A stretch of 64,000 nucleotides of DNA, taken from contig BSYO01000033.1 in assembly GCA_033239525.1 (NCBI GenBank), forward strand, positions 8,857,501-8,921,500, in the 5' to 3' direction. The first letter of the stretch is position 1. Each line of letters begins with the position of its first letter. Positions 1 to 11,328 of this stretch are shown in pieces. The DNA is from Nepenthes gracilis (Eukaryota > Streptophyta > Magnoliopsida > Caryophyllales > Nepenthaceae). A model generated the notes under the pieces. The model did no database searches and was not told the DNA's origin. It was given only the letters and a program-made list of their open reading frames with translations. The position numbers and the translations under genes are program-made.

Positions 1-204
1 TACTAGTCTTATTTTATGACATTTGTATTAATGATTTTTTTTCGTTTTCTCTAATTGTAGTAGTTACTTGATTTTCCATACTTTACATTAATTCAAAGGT
101 GTTTTTGAAAAATTTTATTATAATCAACTAACTGAATTTTTTTTTATTCAATTAAAAGAGCTTCCATAAAATTTGTATGTTCTTCATTTTAAATTTTATG
201 ATTA
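1..204. other. AT-rich flank, nothing recognised
   Basis: T-rich, AT-rich sequence left of the first LTR-like similarity. No coding frame, tandem repeat or structured motif is seen. It could be flanking sequence or an unrecognised LTR end. Confidence 0.4.
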
Positions 205-1600
205 TTTCTTATTATTTTGCTTCCTCAAAGATTTAGATAAAAGATTCGGTAAGTATTTCTTGTAGAAATTTGTTGTCATGACTCGATATCAAAGCATAAA
301 TATAATGACATCATAAACATTAATCAAATCTGGGTTGAGATATTGCACAAACCATTACATAATTCTAAAATATTTTTGAATAAAATATGAATATTATCCT
401 AGGATGTGACCAAAACTCCCATTGTTTGGACCTATGATGGATGTATAGTTAAATTTTCATCAAAGAGTAAAAGAAAATCATCTATACACTGCTAATAATA
501 ATCCACATTCCAAGGCCCATTGACCAAAAATATAATTATTCCAACATTTAACATGCTCCAAATAGTTTCTTGATAATTCCAAGGCCCATTGACCAAAAAT
601 ATATTTATTCCAACATTTAACATGCTCCAAATAGTTTCTTGATATCATAATACAAATTCTAAATACAATAAAATATCTTTGAGCTAATCCTCTCATAAAC
701 TTTTACTATCCCAAAAACTATAAGTAATTTATGCCAACTAATCTATAAAGGTGACAAATATGATAAGACTTGGTTTAGAACTCAACAAAGTATATTTATG
801 CGTGGATATACATGACAAAAATGTGAGGAAAACAATGACTATATCATATGTAAAATATCAAAAAGAAAGAACTAATAGTAAGTGAAAAATATTATCGATT
901 ATGGTTGAATATCAAAGGTTGTATTATAAATTCTTATCCTATGGTTCAAGCCATATACCACTATTTGAAACTTATGAGTTCGCTAACTATATATTATACT
1001 CTATAAAGAGAAACAAATGAAACTTTTCTAACATGTGAATGTTAGCAACAATATTTGCTTACAAATTTAAATATTAGGACATATTCAAATATATTTCTTT
1101 AATTCTTTATAATAATTTTTATTTAGACAAAGTAAAGGCACTATGCAAACTAATGAATTTTCAACATGAAAAAACAAATAACTTGGCTTAAATATAGTTA
1201 TAGATTTTTCATGAAAATCCTTGCATAAAATGAATTTGTAAAGAGGACTTCAATAATTACAACAAATTTCAGAATAATTAACACATCCTTAATGCAAGAC
1301 TTCAAAATCCAAGAAATCCATGTAGATTATGCCATATTTGTACCCCAAATATCAAGAAGAGTGTAAAAGATCGATGAATGGGTAAACAATCAATAGTTTT
1401 ATACATATGGAGTTCTAAATGTTTTTTTCTAAAATTTCAGTAACAAAATAAAAAAAATGATGCAAAATATATTCATCTCAAGTAGAAATTACCATGATCT
1501 AGCTTAAAACACTTAAAATCCTCTTTCTCACACTCTCTTTTTTCTTCTCTCTCTTATCATTCTCTCTGTTCTCTCACATTTCAAGAAAAATGAATCAAAC
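205..1600 (-). repeat. 3' LTR of gypsy element A, antisense and truncated
   Basis: This stretch aligns by eye with 16063-17280, the 5' LTR at the other end of element A, in the same orientation. Shared landmarks are the block around 285-400 versus 16135-16250, the 'aacatgctccaaatagtttc' block at 551 and 620 versus 16410, and the CT-rich tract at 1515-1575 versus 17180-17255. It stops near 1600, short of the LTR end present at 17607, so the U3 start is missing. The left edge is approximate. It differs from its partner at many positions and by a local duplication, so the insertion is old. Confidence 0.7.
507..643. repeat. 69-bp tandem duplication inside LTR A
   Basis: Two adjacent copies with a 69-bp period, 507-575 and 576-643, differ at very few positions. 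The partner LTR at 16365-16430 carries a single copy, so the duplication arose after insertion and recently compared with the divergence between the LTRs. Confidence 0.9.
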
Positions 1601-1616
1601 TCTCATATGAGTTGAA

Positions 1617-3016
1617 TTTTTTTTGACAAGTAATTTTGTATTAAAAAACTTATAAAAAACCTATATTCTATCCCAAGTGTTTTGCCGATTTGGGATAAGA
1701 ACATAGAGACAAGGGTATACCCCGAGCATCAAAACATATCGTGTAAACAACACAAAAAACACAAAACGCCCATGAGGATAGTCTGCGCCCTCTCCGCCGT
1801 AGGCGAACTCCTAGGCCACATGCAAGAAATACGGGCCTCATTAACCACGTTAAACCTATGTCGATCTTCATTGAAAAATCCGCTGGCGTAAAGCTACCCC
1901 GGCCAAATGAAGATCTCGGTCGCCCCTTATCCGGAAGCAAATAGCCACGGTCTTTCACATATTCAAGACTCATGCACTACATAGCAATACCTCGACCCTT
2001 TGGCAAGAATCTCAGCCAAATGCAATAATCGCCCATAGAGTCACCAGACATTCTAACAAGTAAAGCTACCCATGACAGTTATGAGAAGGTGAGTTCTTCT
2101 TCTTATGCCCCTTTTGTTTTTTGATAACAGGCTTCAGCCCCCTGCCGTTTGTGGGGGCAGATCAATCTTTGTTGGAGGGGTCGAATTGTCACCTCTCTAA
2201 ACCAAGGCTCCCGGTCATCAATAAAGTATTAAACTGAATTCCTTCACCAAGTACTCCCAACGCCTACCTTACATTTAGCCTCAACTTGACAAGCCTGGAT
2301 TCACCTCTGTCATAGTCCATTGTTTTTGAATGGCTTGATGAAGCCTCATGATCAGCCACCTCCTGAGCTGGATAGGGACAATCACCCCTTTCCCTCCTAT
2401 CGGTAGGCTCCAGTTTGCTTGTTGAAGATTCTGGTTGCACACGTTCTCTAGGATTGCTCTCTTCTGGGTCAATATCATCAATCATGTGATGTTCCTCCAC
2501 TATGCCTCCAAGCTGAATAATTCAGCATTTCTGTGATTCAATCTCAGCTTGCAAACAGTTATCCAGAAGACTACACACTTCCTGCCTTCCTTCAGGGTAT
2601 AATGAAACAATGTATGGTTGAGTAGTCTTTGCATCCACCAACATCTGGATAACATCTATTATTGTACCATGTAAACCCTCCTGATCAGCACTACTCGAGT
2701 AGGAGATTTGCAAACAGCCCTCTCTCCACTATCAGCAGAGATTGGCACATCATCAATCAGAGGGGTAACACCTTTGATAGTCCCCTTGACTTGAGGGAGC
2801 TCAATATCATTCTTTCCAGTCAAGCCACCATCTGCTCCTAAGAGCAACCCTGAAGAGATGTCTTGATTTGTACCCAGCCTAGCATCCATTAAATGAGGCA
2901 ATATTGTGCCCAAGTTTGACAAACTCTCAGGGTTGGGAAGAGCATAGTCAGGCTTCAAGAGGGTTTCACCATCCTTGTGATATGAGGTATTAGGACTCAA
3001 TCTTTGAGGGTTCCTA
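1617..3016 (-). mobile_element. LINE (L1-type) copy, antisense, 5'-truncated
   Basis: A poly-T run at 1617-1624 is the poly-A tail of a minus-strand retroposon. Reading leftward, the 3' UTR (about 2260-1625) has the plant LINE look, including a 'gctcggggtata' motif near 1715-1728 that recurs in the LINE at 62244-63714. The 15 bp flanking the element match at 12 positions (1602-1616 and 3017-3031), a plausible target-site duplication. Upstream of the UTR are open fragments on the minus strand (2264-2500, 2522-2713, about 2659-3016) that are hydrophilic and Ser/Pro/Glu-rich. They do not look like reverse transcriptase; they may be the ORF1 C-terminus, which would imply an internal deletion of ORF2. 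Confidence 0.65.
2264..3016 (-). pseudogene. Hypothetical coding remnant in LINE, possibly ORF1 tail
   Basis: Three overlapping minus-strand open stretches in different frames suggest one former reading frame broken by indels. The predicted peptide is acidic and polar (runs such as DDIDPEESNPRERVQPESS) with no recognisable catalytic motif. Its position just before a LINE-like 3' UTR suggests the C-terminal part of LINE ORF1, but I cannot confirm this. A captured host exon is the alternative. No zinc knuckle or RT motif is visible. Confidence 0.35.
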
Positions 3017-3027
3017 CTCATATGCAT

Positions 3028-3548
3028 TAAATGCATGTTTTCTACATTGGTACCTTGCTGAGTTGTCGATCACCCCTTATTATTTTCTTATCCTCATATA
3101 ACCAAGAATTTATGTCAAATGAAAAAGAGTGAAGTTAGACGGATGGTCTAGCTAGGCAAGAAAGCTGATCGAAATTTTGTAGCCGTGCATGACCTATCAA
3201 TATGTTGTATTTTTGGGATATCCTAACAATTTTTATATAATGATTTTGATATGTAAATGAAAAGAATATTTAGATGCTTCCACTAAATGTTTATGGTCTG
3301 AGTAATTTTGGTTCCTAGTGGCATCTCATACATATTCGGCCGACCGACCTGGATTCATGGCTGGTCAAGATGTGACCGACCTACTTTATTGCCGACTTAA
3401 GTAGTCTGGCCATTTGTGATCCTGTGCGTGCTAGTGAAATTTGAAGTCCACCCATTCATGTCCTTTGTACTATGTCTGTTGTTCAGTTTATACGTATATG
3501 TGTTGATTGACAGAGGTCATATGGTGGACTATGAGTCGTTCTGTCATA
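3028..3548 (+). repeat. 5' LTR of gypsy element B, 3' part only
   Basis: Aligns with 9925-10447, the end of B's 3' LTR, through 'tcaccccttattattttctt', the 'ggaggtcatatg' region and the LTR end. The first 2 kb of the LTR are missing, apparently lost in the deletion that joined A to B. The terminal CA has become TA (cctgtcata-type end at 3548). The primer-binding site follows after two bases. Confidence 0.75.
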
Positions 3549-3550
3549 AA

Positions 3551-3562
3551 TGGTATTTGAGA
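3551..3562 (+). promoter_or_regulatory. Primer-binding site of element B (initiator tRNA-Met type)
   Basis: TGGTATTTGAGA two bases after the LTR end. The expected plant site is TGGTATCAGAG; two substitutions are present. The element C counterpart (48332) reads TGGTATTAGAAA. Confidence 0.7.
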
Positions 3563-3821
3563 AAAGAGATGTCTTAAGTTTGATTTGAATTTATTCGGAA
3601 GCTTGGGATAGGTTAAGGGTGATCGGATGAATAAATGAAGGTATAGGACAATTAAGTTAGACCGGTTAGACTTAGTTATCGTAGTCCATTCAACCATGTT
3701 AGCGCCAAAGTAGGAACCAGATGATGTGTTTACGAAGCGTCATGTCCTAGTTGTTGATTTGGCCGAATTATAATTTGACCGAGTTGCTCTTATTTCAAAA
3801 GTTGAAGTGTTAGCTGAAAGA

Positions 3822-4856
3822 ATGACAAATAGAGGAAAATGAACTGTTCGTAATTTTTAGGATCAGGAGGCAGAGTACTTGAATATATTAGGAAGGATCG
3901 CCAATGTTATGGAAGCTATGGGACAACATAGTTTGGCTCCAGTTCTTGCAGATCAGGGGACATCGGTGTATGATCGCTTCAACAATGAGCGAGTCCAAGA
4001 GTTCATAGGAGAACCAGATCTAGTAAAAGTAGATACATAGATCCAATGACTTAAGAAGGTAATTGTGTTTATTAAATGTCTGATCGAGGATAGAATCCTG
4101 TTTGCGACTCATAAATTGAAGGGAGAGGCTCATCACTGGTGAAAAATGCAAAAAAGAATATTTGTGATACCGAAAAATGAGATTACTTAGACCATATTTG
4201 AGGCGGCCTTTATGGAAAAATATTTTCCTGACAGTCTCCATAGGCAGAAAGAGGATGAGTTTTTACAGTTAAGATAGGGCAATCGTACTGTGGCCGAATA
4301 CAACGCCAAGTTCACGAAATTATCCCGTTATGCTCCGTATATGGTGGAGGATGAGAATAGAAAGGCGAGAAGATTCTCTCAGGGCTTGAGAGACAACGTT
4401 AGGAAACATATGTCGACGTTAAAGCTGTCAACTAATGGGGAAGTGTTGGACAGGGCCATTATCTATGAGAATGAGCTTGAAAGAGAGAATTTTTACAAAA
4501 AGAGGATGTTTAGCCGGAGTGGCTCAGGAGCTAACTCTAGTGTGAGATCAGAGAGGCCCTCGAAGAAGGCAAGGCAGTTGGAATCAGGGAAGGAGTCCGG
4601 CCAAGCAGCACCAACTTCTAGGGCATCAACCAACCTGTGTCCTCATTGCGAAAAGCTGCATGAGGGCAAGTCTTGTTCTAAGATAATGGGACTTTGTTAT
4701 AATTATGGACAGCTAGGACATATGATAAGAAATTGCCCTCAATTGAAGCGAGCCCCAGCGCCAAAACAAACTGCCCCTGCTAAGGTGTTTGCAGTCTCTG
4801 TAAAGGAGGCCGACGTCTCAATAGAGGTGGTGGAAGGTAAGATTTTCGAATCTTAA
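3822..4856 (+). pseudogene. Gag of gypsy element B, broken only by nonsense codons
   Basis: From the ATG at 3822 the frame runs without frameshift to the stop at 4856, interrupted by in-frame stops before 4290; the last 188 codons are open. Landmarks shared with the gags of G1 and D are YDRFNNERV near 3970, the retrotransposon gag core with NRTVAEYNAKFTKLSRYAPY after 4281, and two zinc-binding stretches near 4640-4735 (CPHCEKLHEGKSC, then CYNYGQLGHMIRNC). The second knuckle has Y in place of its second Cys. Several stops sit where relatives have Trp or Arg (TGG to TGA or TAG, CGA to TGA), as expected from C-to-T decay. Gag would have formed the virus-like particle in the cytoplasm. Not functional as a full protein. 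Confidence 0.85.
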
Positions 4857-5539
4857 CATTTCAGAGCATGTGTTATTTTGGGATTCCAAATCTATATTCT
4901 ATTTGTATTACCTGAGTTCATTTGTTTATGGATCATGGGTTTTATACTAGTTGCCTCGAGGGCTGCGATATTTTTCTTGGGGCTGTAGATAAGATTGGTT
5001 GGGCTGAATCATTTTGATTTGAGGTACCAAGTTTTGATGTAATTTTGAGTATGAGTGTGATTAAGGAAAAAAATGTTATGCTAGGTAAGTGATTTCTATA
5101 ATAGCTTGAATATGGTATTATAGGGTATCGAGCAATGGCACATTTGTGTAGTGTTGATCTTTCCTAAGGTTGATTAGAGTCCATAGTGGGCGGTTGCCCC
5201 TTTTATTAAGTGGAGGAGACACCTATGATTAAAATTACTCTGACCGTGGTTGGAGTGAGCCATTGGGATTGTTGCTTTGAGGATTTATGGGTTCTTCCTT
5301 AGAAATATTGACATCCTTGAGATTTTCTTAGGTTTTTAGTAATCATGTAACCCAAGTATCTGATATGAACCAATAGGATGAGACTTGCAAGTTGATTTTA
5401 GCATACAAGTTAATGATAAATCAGAGCAGCGTAGCAAAAGTGTGGTAGGCCCATGGCCTAGTGATATCATAATAAGATTGAGTAGCCTAATGGACAATAG
5501 TTTTGAGATTTATTGAATTTCGAGGACGAAATTTCTATA
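4857..5539 (+). pseudogene. Pol remnants of element B (protease scrap, RNase H scrap)
   Basis: Immediately after gag, 4862-4900 resembles the protease start (HVLF then a broken DSG-like stretch), and near 5030-5050 a scrap reads VPSFDVILSMS, like the relatives' FDVILGMDW. At 5185-5300 the DNA aligns with the antisense RNase H of element F (32340-32250), the segment encoding the ETH-RNY-LELA region in relatives. Reverse transcriptase and integrase are absent, so there is a large internal deletion. B could only have moved with proteins supplied by another element. Confidence 0.6.
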
Positions 5540-5551
5540 AATGGGGGAGAA
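5540..5551 (+). promoter_or_regulatory. Polypurine tract of element B
   Basis: AATGGGGGAGAA lies directly before the 3' LTR start TGTAATATCCC. It is the expected plus-strand primer site for reverse transcription. Confidence 0.75.
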
Positions 5552-5659
5552 TGTAATATCCCTAACTTTTATGTGATTATTTATTATTTTGGGTGTGAGA
5601 ACAACTATTTCCATGAGGTGTATAAGTCTTATTAAATTTAAAAAAATAAAATTTCATAT

Positions 5660-6300
5660 ATGAGGCAGAGAATTGTTGACCGGCCAAAGAGAAAGTTGAC
5701 CAGTCGGATTGAATGGCTGACCAACTAGAATAGTTGAACAAAATTTTAGTAGTTGACCGAAATTCTAGTAGTTGACCGGAATTAAGAGTTAACCAGGATA
5801 ACCATAAAGCTGTGAACTGTAAATGATTAGAAAGAAACCGAAGTCGTCAGAAAGAGGCTAAAGTCATTAGTAAAGATCGAGGACTCATGAAGAGATTAAG
5901 GTTGTTTGGGGGTTAGAAAGTGACCGAGGACTCATGGAAACCAATGACTCAGAGGGTGAAAATGAGAGATAGTAACTAGATGGATAGATGGCCAGAGTGG
6001 GTTGATGGTAAGAATGAACTGTTGACTGGCCACGATAGTTGACCGGAATTTAAAATCGTTGACTAGAATTATCATATTGACCGAAAATAATGAATTCACT
6101 GATTAAGAAATGTTTATCAGATTTGGGATATCGATAGTTGACCAGCATTAATGACAAAACAACTGAAGATGCAGATGGCCAGTTAGGATGGCCGGCTGGA
6201 CTAAATAAGCTTCCCAAAATTTGAAAAATTAATTAGACGAAAATTGTTGAGCTGTTCGGAATAAAGAAGATTACCGAATTAGATAGTTGACCAATTGAAG
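5660..6300 (+). promoter_or_regulatory. W-box-like cluster in U3 of LTR B
   Basis: TTGAC followed by C or T occurs ten times on the plus strand in this stretch, for example near 5665, 5696, 5753, 5773, 6016, 6039 and 6286, and once more at 8576 beyond the solo LTR. TTGAC[CT] is the core recognised by WRKY transcription factors. Element C keeps about ten in the matching part (46594-47210). WRKY binding here is inference. Confidence 0.45.
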
Positions 6301-8567
6301 TGTGAGGTTTCAGTTTTCAAAACATCCTAATTAGGAGGTAATTAAAATGACAATAATCAAAATTAGGCTTAAAATGTTAAAAAATTAAAACCAGAAGCAA
6401 AATGGAGGGAATTGTGCTCGGTGCCTAATTACCGCTTGAGGCGCCACTTGGGTGCAAACAGCAGAACCTCAGCGCCCGAGGGATGCCTGAGGCTAGCCCA
6501 CGGCAGATATAACAGAAACGCCGTGCTCAATGGCCACTCGAGCGTGGACCAAGGAGGAAAAACCAGTGTGACTTGCACTTGACGACCGCTCGAGCATGGA
6601 GTGGGGCGTGAATAATAGAATACCACCACAAACTACCACTCGACTGGCGCTCGAGGAGCCAGCCGGAGTATATGTACGCGCGAGGGTTTCGTTTGGGGTA
6701 TTTTCGGCCATTTTCTAAGATAGAGAGAGAATGAATAACTAGAGAGAGAAAGGAGGAGATCGAAGTCTTGGAATCTGAATCCGTCTGAGAGCTAGCTATA
6801 CAGGTTGTAGATTGGGTCGAGGCAAGTGCTGCCATACCATTTTTATCTTCTCTTTCGATTTTTATTTATTTTTTATAGGGTATTATCATTCCGATATCCA
6901 CCCAAATTATGAAAAATATGTGACCCATGATTAGTACCTAAAACTTTTATGGTTTAATGCCCGAATCCCCCTTCCGATTGGTTCGGTTTGGCTTCGCTAA
7001 ACCCTAACCCACAACCAGCTTGGGATTCCCTTCTCTCCCTTTGATTATATGCTTAATTGACCCCAAATTATGAATTATTATGTCCTAATTGCATATACCT
7101 CAGCCAAGTGTCCGATCTCACAACTATCGACCCATTCGTGACATCCAGAAGCTCTAAAATGGCCTTGGCACTGTGAGAGTTTTGCATGCTTCCACCCAAT
7201 TTCATTGTTATGAAATTTATGCCTAATTGCAAGTGTCTAATTATAAGCCTTGAGAATGCATGACTGTACTCTGATTGTAAAGGAAATACATCTCGGAGGC
7301 CCCCAAAGTGATAATTGCCTAATGTGGTAAGGAATTCTAATCTTTTGTATGCATTGTGACATCCATGCATCAAAATTGACTTATGAAAAGACTTATATCC
7401 GAAGGAAAGATAATGATCATATATATAATCGGAGGAAAGTCCACAATGTGATATGTGATCAAATGGTTCACCTAGATGGAGATATTATAAAATGAAATAT
7501 GGTGGACCTTCCCTCAAAAGAATAAGAAATCATGAAACTAGGACAATAGAATTTGTTACGAGAGATAATACCCATTGGCTTGCCACTAGCATTATAGTAG
7601 AGACTCGAGGATTACTCCGACCGTGTATTGTAGCGGATAGTACTCTTGGCAAGCCTTAGGATATTACTATAGAAGGACGAGGAATACCTCTGGACCACAG
7701 GAGGTTAGGGTAGCTTTTTATTGGTCCTGTATGATAGGGTGATAGACATACCGCTATGCCACGTAGCGCATCGGCCCATCTATAGGCATGACATGTAGAC
7801 GGCCGCTCCACATGGTTGAGAATAAGCGCTTACGACCTTAGATCATGTGGGATATCATAATCCTTCCTTATTCTCCCACACCTTTAGTTAGTAAAGCTTA
7901 CTAATCCTAGTCCGCAAAGATGAATAATCATATATAAGGTATATCCCAAATAAAAGTAAATTGTGTTCCAAAATATATTTGATCACGATCTCGTTTATGC
8001 ATCTCTTTCATGATTTTGTCTCTTCCCTTACTTATGTTGTCTATTGCTTTTGATTATGATGCACTTGCTGAACTGTTAACTCACCCTTACTTCTTTTTCC
8101 TTCCAAATGAGAAAGCCATTATGCCCGACGAGTCCAAATAAGCTATAAATACAGGATAGGCAGTTGATACAGATTGGAAAGATTTCAAAGATTTAGTTTT
8201 GTTATTTTGTATAAGGTATGGAAATTGTATTATATCTTTTGATACTCGTGGTCATATATACATGTTTGATGATAATGGATATATAGTTAGTTTTCGCTGT
8301 TCATTGATTGATGTAGTAGCTTCCGCAGGTATCTTTTATGGTAGTTAATGATTCCTAGTTGGCATCTTTTCTGAGCCGGCGTCATACCAAAGTTACGACG
8401 TCGGCGCCATCCATGTGTTGTTGTGGCGAATGAGATCCTATGTGTATGTTGTATGTATGTATGTTGTGAATTCTTTACAGGATTTTGTACAGGTATTGTT
8501 TTTAATGAACATCCGTTTTATAGACGGAACTTTACCGGATTTTCGGTAGATTTTTCGGTCCGTCACA
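6301..8567 (+). mobile_element. Solo LTR 1 (2267 bp) with perfect TGAAG target duplication
   Basis: Begins TGTGAGG and ends CGTCACA. It is flanked by TGAAG at 6296-6300 and 8568-8572, and the host LTR B reads through the empty site exactly as element C does at 47196-47200. No gag-pol lies inside, so it is a solo LTR left by LTR-LTR recombination. Contents: a GC-rich island (6415-6690), a TATA-like motif (6668-6675), a GA-rich leader (6721-6765), and the 3' end shared with the other family members at 11329-13648, 21410-24964 and the LTRs of F. Confidence 0.9.
6667..6765 (+). promoter_or_regulatory. TATA-like motif and GA-rich leader of solo LTR 1
   Basis: GTATATGTAC at 6667-6676 follows the GC-rich island. 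A GA tract starting 'agagagagaatg' lies about 50 bp downstream. The same order is seen in the antisense solo LTR 2 (TATAAG near 13400, GA/CT tract 13300-13360). Confidence 0.45.
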
Positions 8568-9179
8568 TGAAGTAGTTGACTGAATTGTCTCATCGGTCAA
8601 TTTTGATTAATAGAATGGAGTGGTCAACTCAGAGAAGGTAAACTACTCTTACCTACTCCCATCTGCTCTGATCAATCTGAAACCTTTTAGATAGGGGGAT
8701 GGAGCAAATATTAGGAGTAGGTAACTTGCCCCGCCTACTCTCACCTACCTCATTGCCTACAAATACTGGGTTTGGGGGTTAGGAGGAAAACGTTTTAGAA
8801 GATCTGGAAAAAGGCATAAAGGAGACGAAGAAAGCAAAGGAACCACAGGAGAAGAAGCGACGAAAGAAACCCCAAGCCAGAACAAGGAAAACTGATGAGC
8901 AATTTACAGGCAAGTGTACACTATGTTTTTGCTAATCCATGTTTATGAATGAATTTTATGTTCAGTGCATGTCTTATGTTCATAATATGAAATTTTGTGA
9001 TACGATTCATACTTGGAAATTGTTAAGAACTCTTCTGTTTATTAAGTCTGATTTTATAAGGAAATTGGTAAAGTTTAAGTATGTGCATGGAAGGATTATC
9101 AGCATGTTTGAATTCTGTTAGTCTGCTTATTTAAAGATCTTGTCCATTTGTATATTGTTACCATTTATGAAAATATGCA

Positions 9180-9380
9180 TGCCTTTAAAGAACTTCAGCT
9201 ATTGCATATCTTTAAGAACTCCGACAAAATGCACTTTTAAAGAACTTCGGTGTTTTTCCCCTTAACGAACACCGGTCTGTTGCCCTTAAGGAACTTCAGT
9301 TATTTGGACTTTAGACTTTTGCTAATTAAGAACTTCGGACGTTTGCATTTTAAGAACTTTGGTCATTTGAAAATTTAGAA
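9180..9380 (+). repeat. Degenerate 26-bp-type tandem repeat with AAGAACTTCGG core
   Basis: About seven units containing variants of 'ttaaagaacttcgg' spaced roughly 20-35 bp apart. The same array occurs in element C at 47815-48005. It lies in the transcribed leader part of the LTR. Confidence 0.7.
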
Positions 9381-9391
9381 CGGTTTTGATG

Positions 9392-9785
9392 GCCGAATAG
9401 CTGCAGGCGTAAATTGTAGCTAGTTTGGATGGTCGAGTAGCTGCAGGCTTTAAATGTAACTAGTTTTGATGACGGTCGAGTAGTTACAGGCTTAAAATTT
9501 AGCCAGTTGAACTGTTGAGTAACTGCAGACCTAAATATAGCCAGTTTTAATGATGGACAAGTAGCTGCTGGTCTAAAATGTAGCCAATTTGGATAGTCGA
9601 GTAGTTGCAGACCTTAAATGTAGCCAATTTTGATAACAGCTGAGTAGCTGCAGGTATAAAATGTAGCCAGTTTGAATGGTCGAGTCGTTGCAGACCTTAA
9701 ATGTAACCAGTTTCAACGGTTGAGTAACTGCAAGTCTAAAATGTAACCAGTTATGATGGAGTAACTGCAGACCTTAAAGGTAGCA
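9392..9785 (+). repeat. 41-bp minisatellite in LTR B, about 10 units
   Basis: Ten units of the type 'gtcgagtagctgcaggc' plus 'taaaatgtagccagtttg' follow each other with alternating lengths near 40 and 43 bp, suggesting a dimeric higher-order unit. Element C has only about four and a half units at 48022-48204, so copy number changed between LTR copies. Confidence 0.85.
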
Positions 9786-10447
9786 ATGTTTCAAACGGAA
9801 AGTTGATTTTAGATTTGGAACTTGTTTCGGAAACTAGCACGCATGAAAATGTATTTGTCCCACATTTTCTACTTCCGTATGTAAAATGTTGTCATTTCAT
9901 TTCTTTAAATATCATTCAAAGTTATATGTATGCATATTTTCTGTATTGGTATCTTATTGAGCTGTCACTCACCCCTTACTGTTTTCTTACCCTCAGATGA
10001 CCAAGACTTTATGCAGGACGAGAAAGAGTGAAGTCGGACGGACGGTCTAACTAGGTAGGAAAGCCAACCAGAATTTTATAGTAGTGTGTGACCTATTAAG
10101 ATGTTGTATTTTTGGGATATTCTGAAAATTTTTATATAATAATTCCGATATGTAAATAAAAAGAATATTCAGATACTTCTGCTAAATTTTTTAGATCTGA
10201 GTAATTTTGGTTCCAACTTGCATCTCATACGTATTCGGCTGATCGACCTACATTCATGGCCGGTCAAGATGTGACCGACCTACTTTATGGCCAACTTAAA
10301 TAGTTCAGCTGTTTGTGATCTGGTGTGTGGTAGTGAAATTTGAAGTCCACGCATTCATGTCCTTTGTACTAAGTCTGTTGTTCAATTTATACATATATGT
10401 GTTTATTGATGGAGGTCATATGATGGACTATGAGCCATTCCATCACA

Positions 10448-10990
10448 ATATGCTTCTCCTTTCAACAGGGAACATGCAAAGACTAGAAAAGTCCTAGAAT
10501 CTTTTGGTCCTCAGTTTTGATTTGCTAACATATTAGACATTTCCACATAACTATCACAATTTATCTCTACATATTTTTTCACCAAAAGGGTTTTCTCAAA
10601 TATGGGTACAATTTATTAATACTACGGTAGATGGAGTATTTAGCACTTACCAAAAAAAAAAAAGAAAGAAAGAAAGAAAGAAAGATGGTGTATTTAGCTA
10701 TATTGGCTTCATTATAAATTTCTTTCTTAATCTCCTCACAATCTGACACGTAAATATGATTGTAAAATTTAAGAACTCTATTAGCTCAATTGTTGAGACT
10801 TGCCTATGATTCTTTATTCAAATCTTCAACAATATCCATTAAGAATGGTTCTTCTATTTGCATTCTCTTAGTCTTTTCAATTATCACGAGTTGTATAAAG
10901 AAAAGAGACAAAGTTATATGAATGGCTTGTGAATGTAGCCAAAAGTTATAATTCTTCATTCAATTCAACACCAGTTGTTTTAGCATCATC
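10448..10990 (-). pseudogene. Element A integrase N-terminal region and spacer, antisense
   Basis: On the minus strand the sequence upstream of 10698 reads VSDCEEIKKEIYNEANIAKYT, and after removing the LINE-tail insertion continues with a stretch ending KPFWWKNM and then CLIC, as in the HHCC zinc region of the G1 integrase (26760-26935). Stops interrupt it. The reading ends abruptly at 10448, where element B is inserted; the catalytic core and the rest of A's pol are lost. The N-terminal zinc domain normally helps integrase multimerise and bind LTR ends. Confidence 0.65.
10645..10684 (+). mobile_element. Minimal LINE tail insertion (about 40 bp) with target duplication
   Basis: 'acttaccaaaaaaaaaaaag' followed by GAAA repeats is flanked by ATGGAGTATTTAGC (10631-10644) and ATGGTGTATTTAGC (10685-10698), a 14-bp duplication with one mismatch. 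Removing the insert and one copy restores the antisense integrase reading of element A. The 'cttacc' plus poly-A end matches the LINE 3' end at 63690-63714, so this is an extreme 5' truncation. Confidence 0.75.
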
Positions 10991-11328
10991 GAGGGCGTCC
11001 TCATGCAAGCTAATTTTTGACTTATAGAATCTGCAACTACATTCGCACTTTCGGTTGGTATTTAATCTCTTAACTATAGTCTTTAAGTAAATCCATCAAA
11101 TATTGTTGCCTCTTATTAAACTCCTTCTAAGAGAATAAATATTTCAAATATTTGATATCAAAGTATATCATAAATTTCTCATGTTATAAATATAGTTTCT
11201 AAATCTTCAAAGCAAAAATTACCATCACTAACTCCAAACCATATGGGGGATAGTTCTACTTATAGGTTCTAAGCAATCCTAAATCATAAGTAATAACCTT
11301 TCCATTTTGCAATAATACATAGTCAAAA
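10991..11328 (-). pseudogene. RNase H region of element A, left part (antisense)
   Basis: Minus-strand reading gives DYVLLQNGKVITYD near 11325-11285, then NYPPYGLELVMVIFALKI and a LKYLFS-EFNKRQQ-LMDLLKDY stretch, as in gypsy RNase H. Stops and shifts are present. The start of the domain lies across the solo LTR at 13649-13705. RNase H removes the RNA strand during reverse transcription. Confidence 0.7.

Larger units (their letters stand above)
5552..10447 (+). repeat. 3' LTR of gypsy element B, interrupted by a solo LTR
   Basis: Starts TGTAATATCCC and ends ATCACA. It continues without loss across the insertion at 6301-8567, giving about 2.6 kb of LTR. Element C (46472-48329) is a second member and shows the uninterrupted order. 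Parts in order: a U3 rich in TTGACC/TTGACT motifs (5665-6295, 8576), a TATA-like stretch (about 8757), a GA-rich leader (about 8770-8890), a degenerate repeat of about 26 bp containing 'aagaacttcgg' (about 9180-9380), a minisatellite of about 41 bp (9392-9785), and a 3' end shared with 3028-3548. Confidence 0.85.
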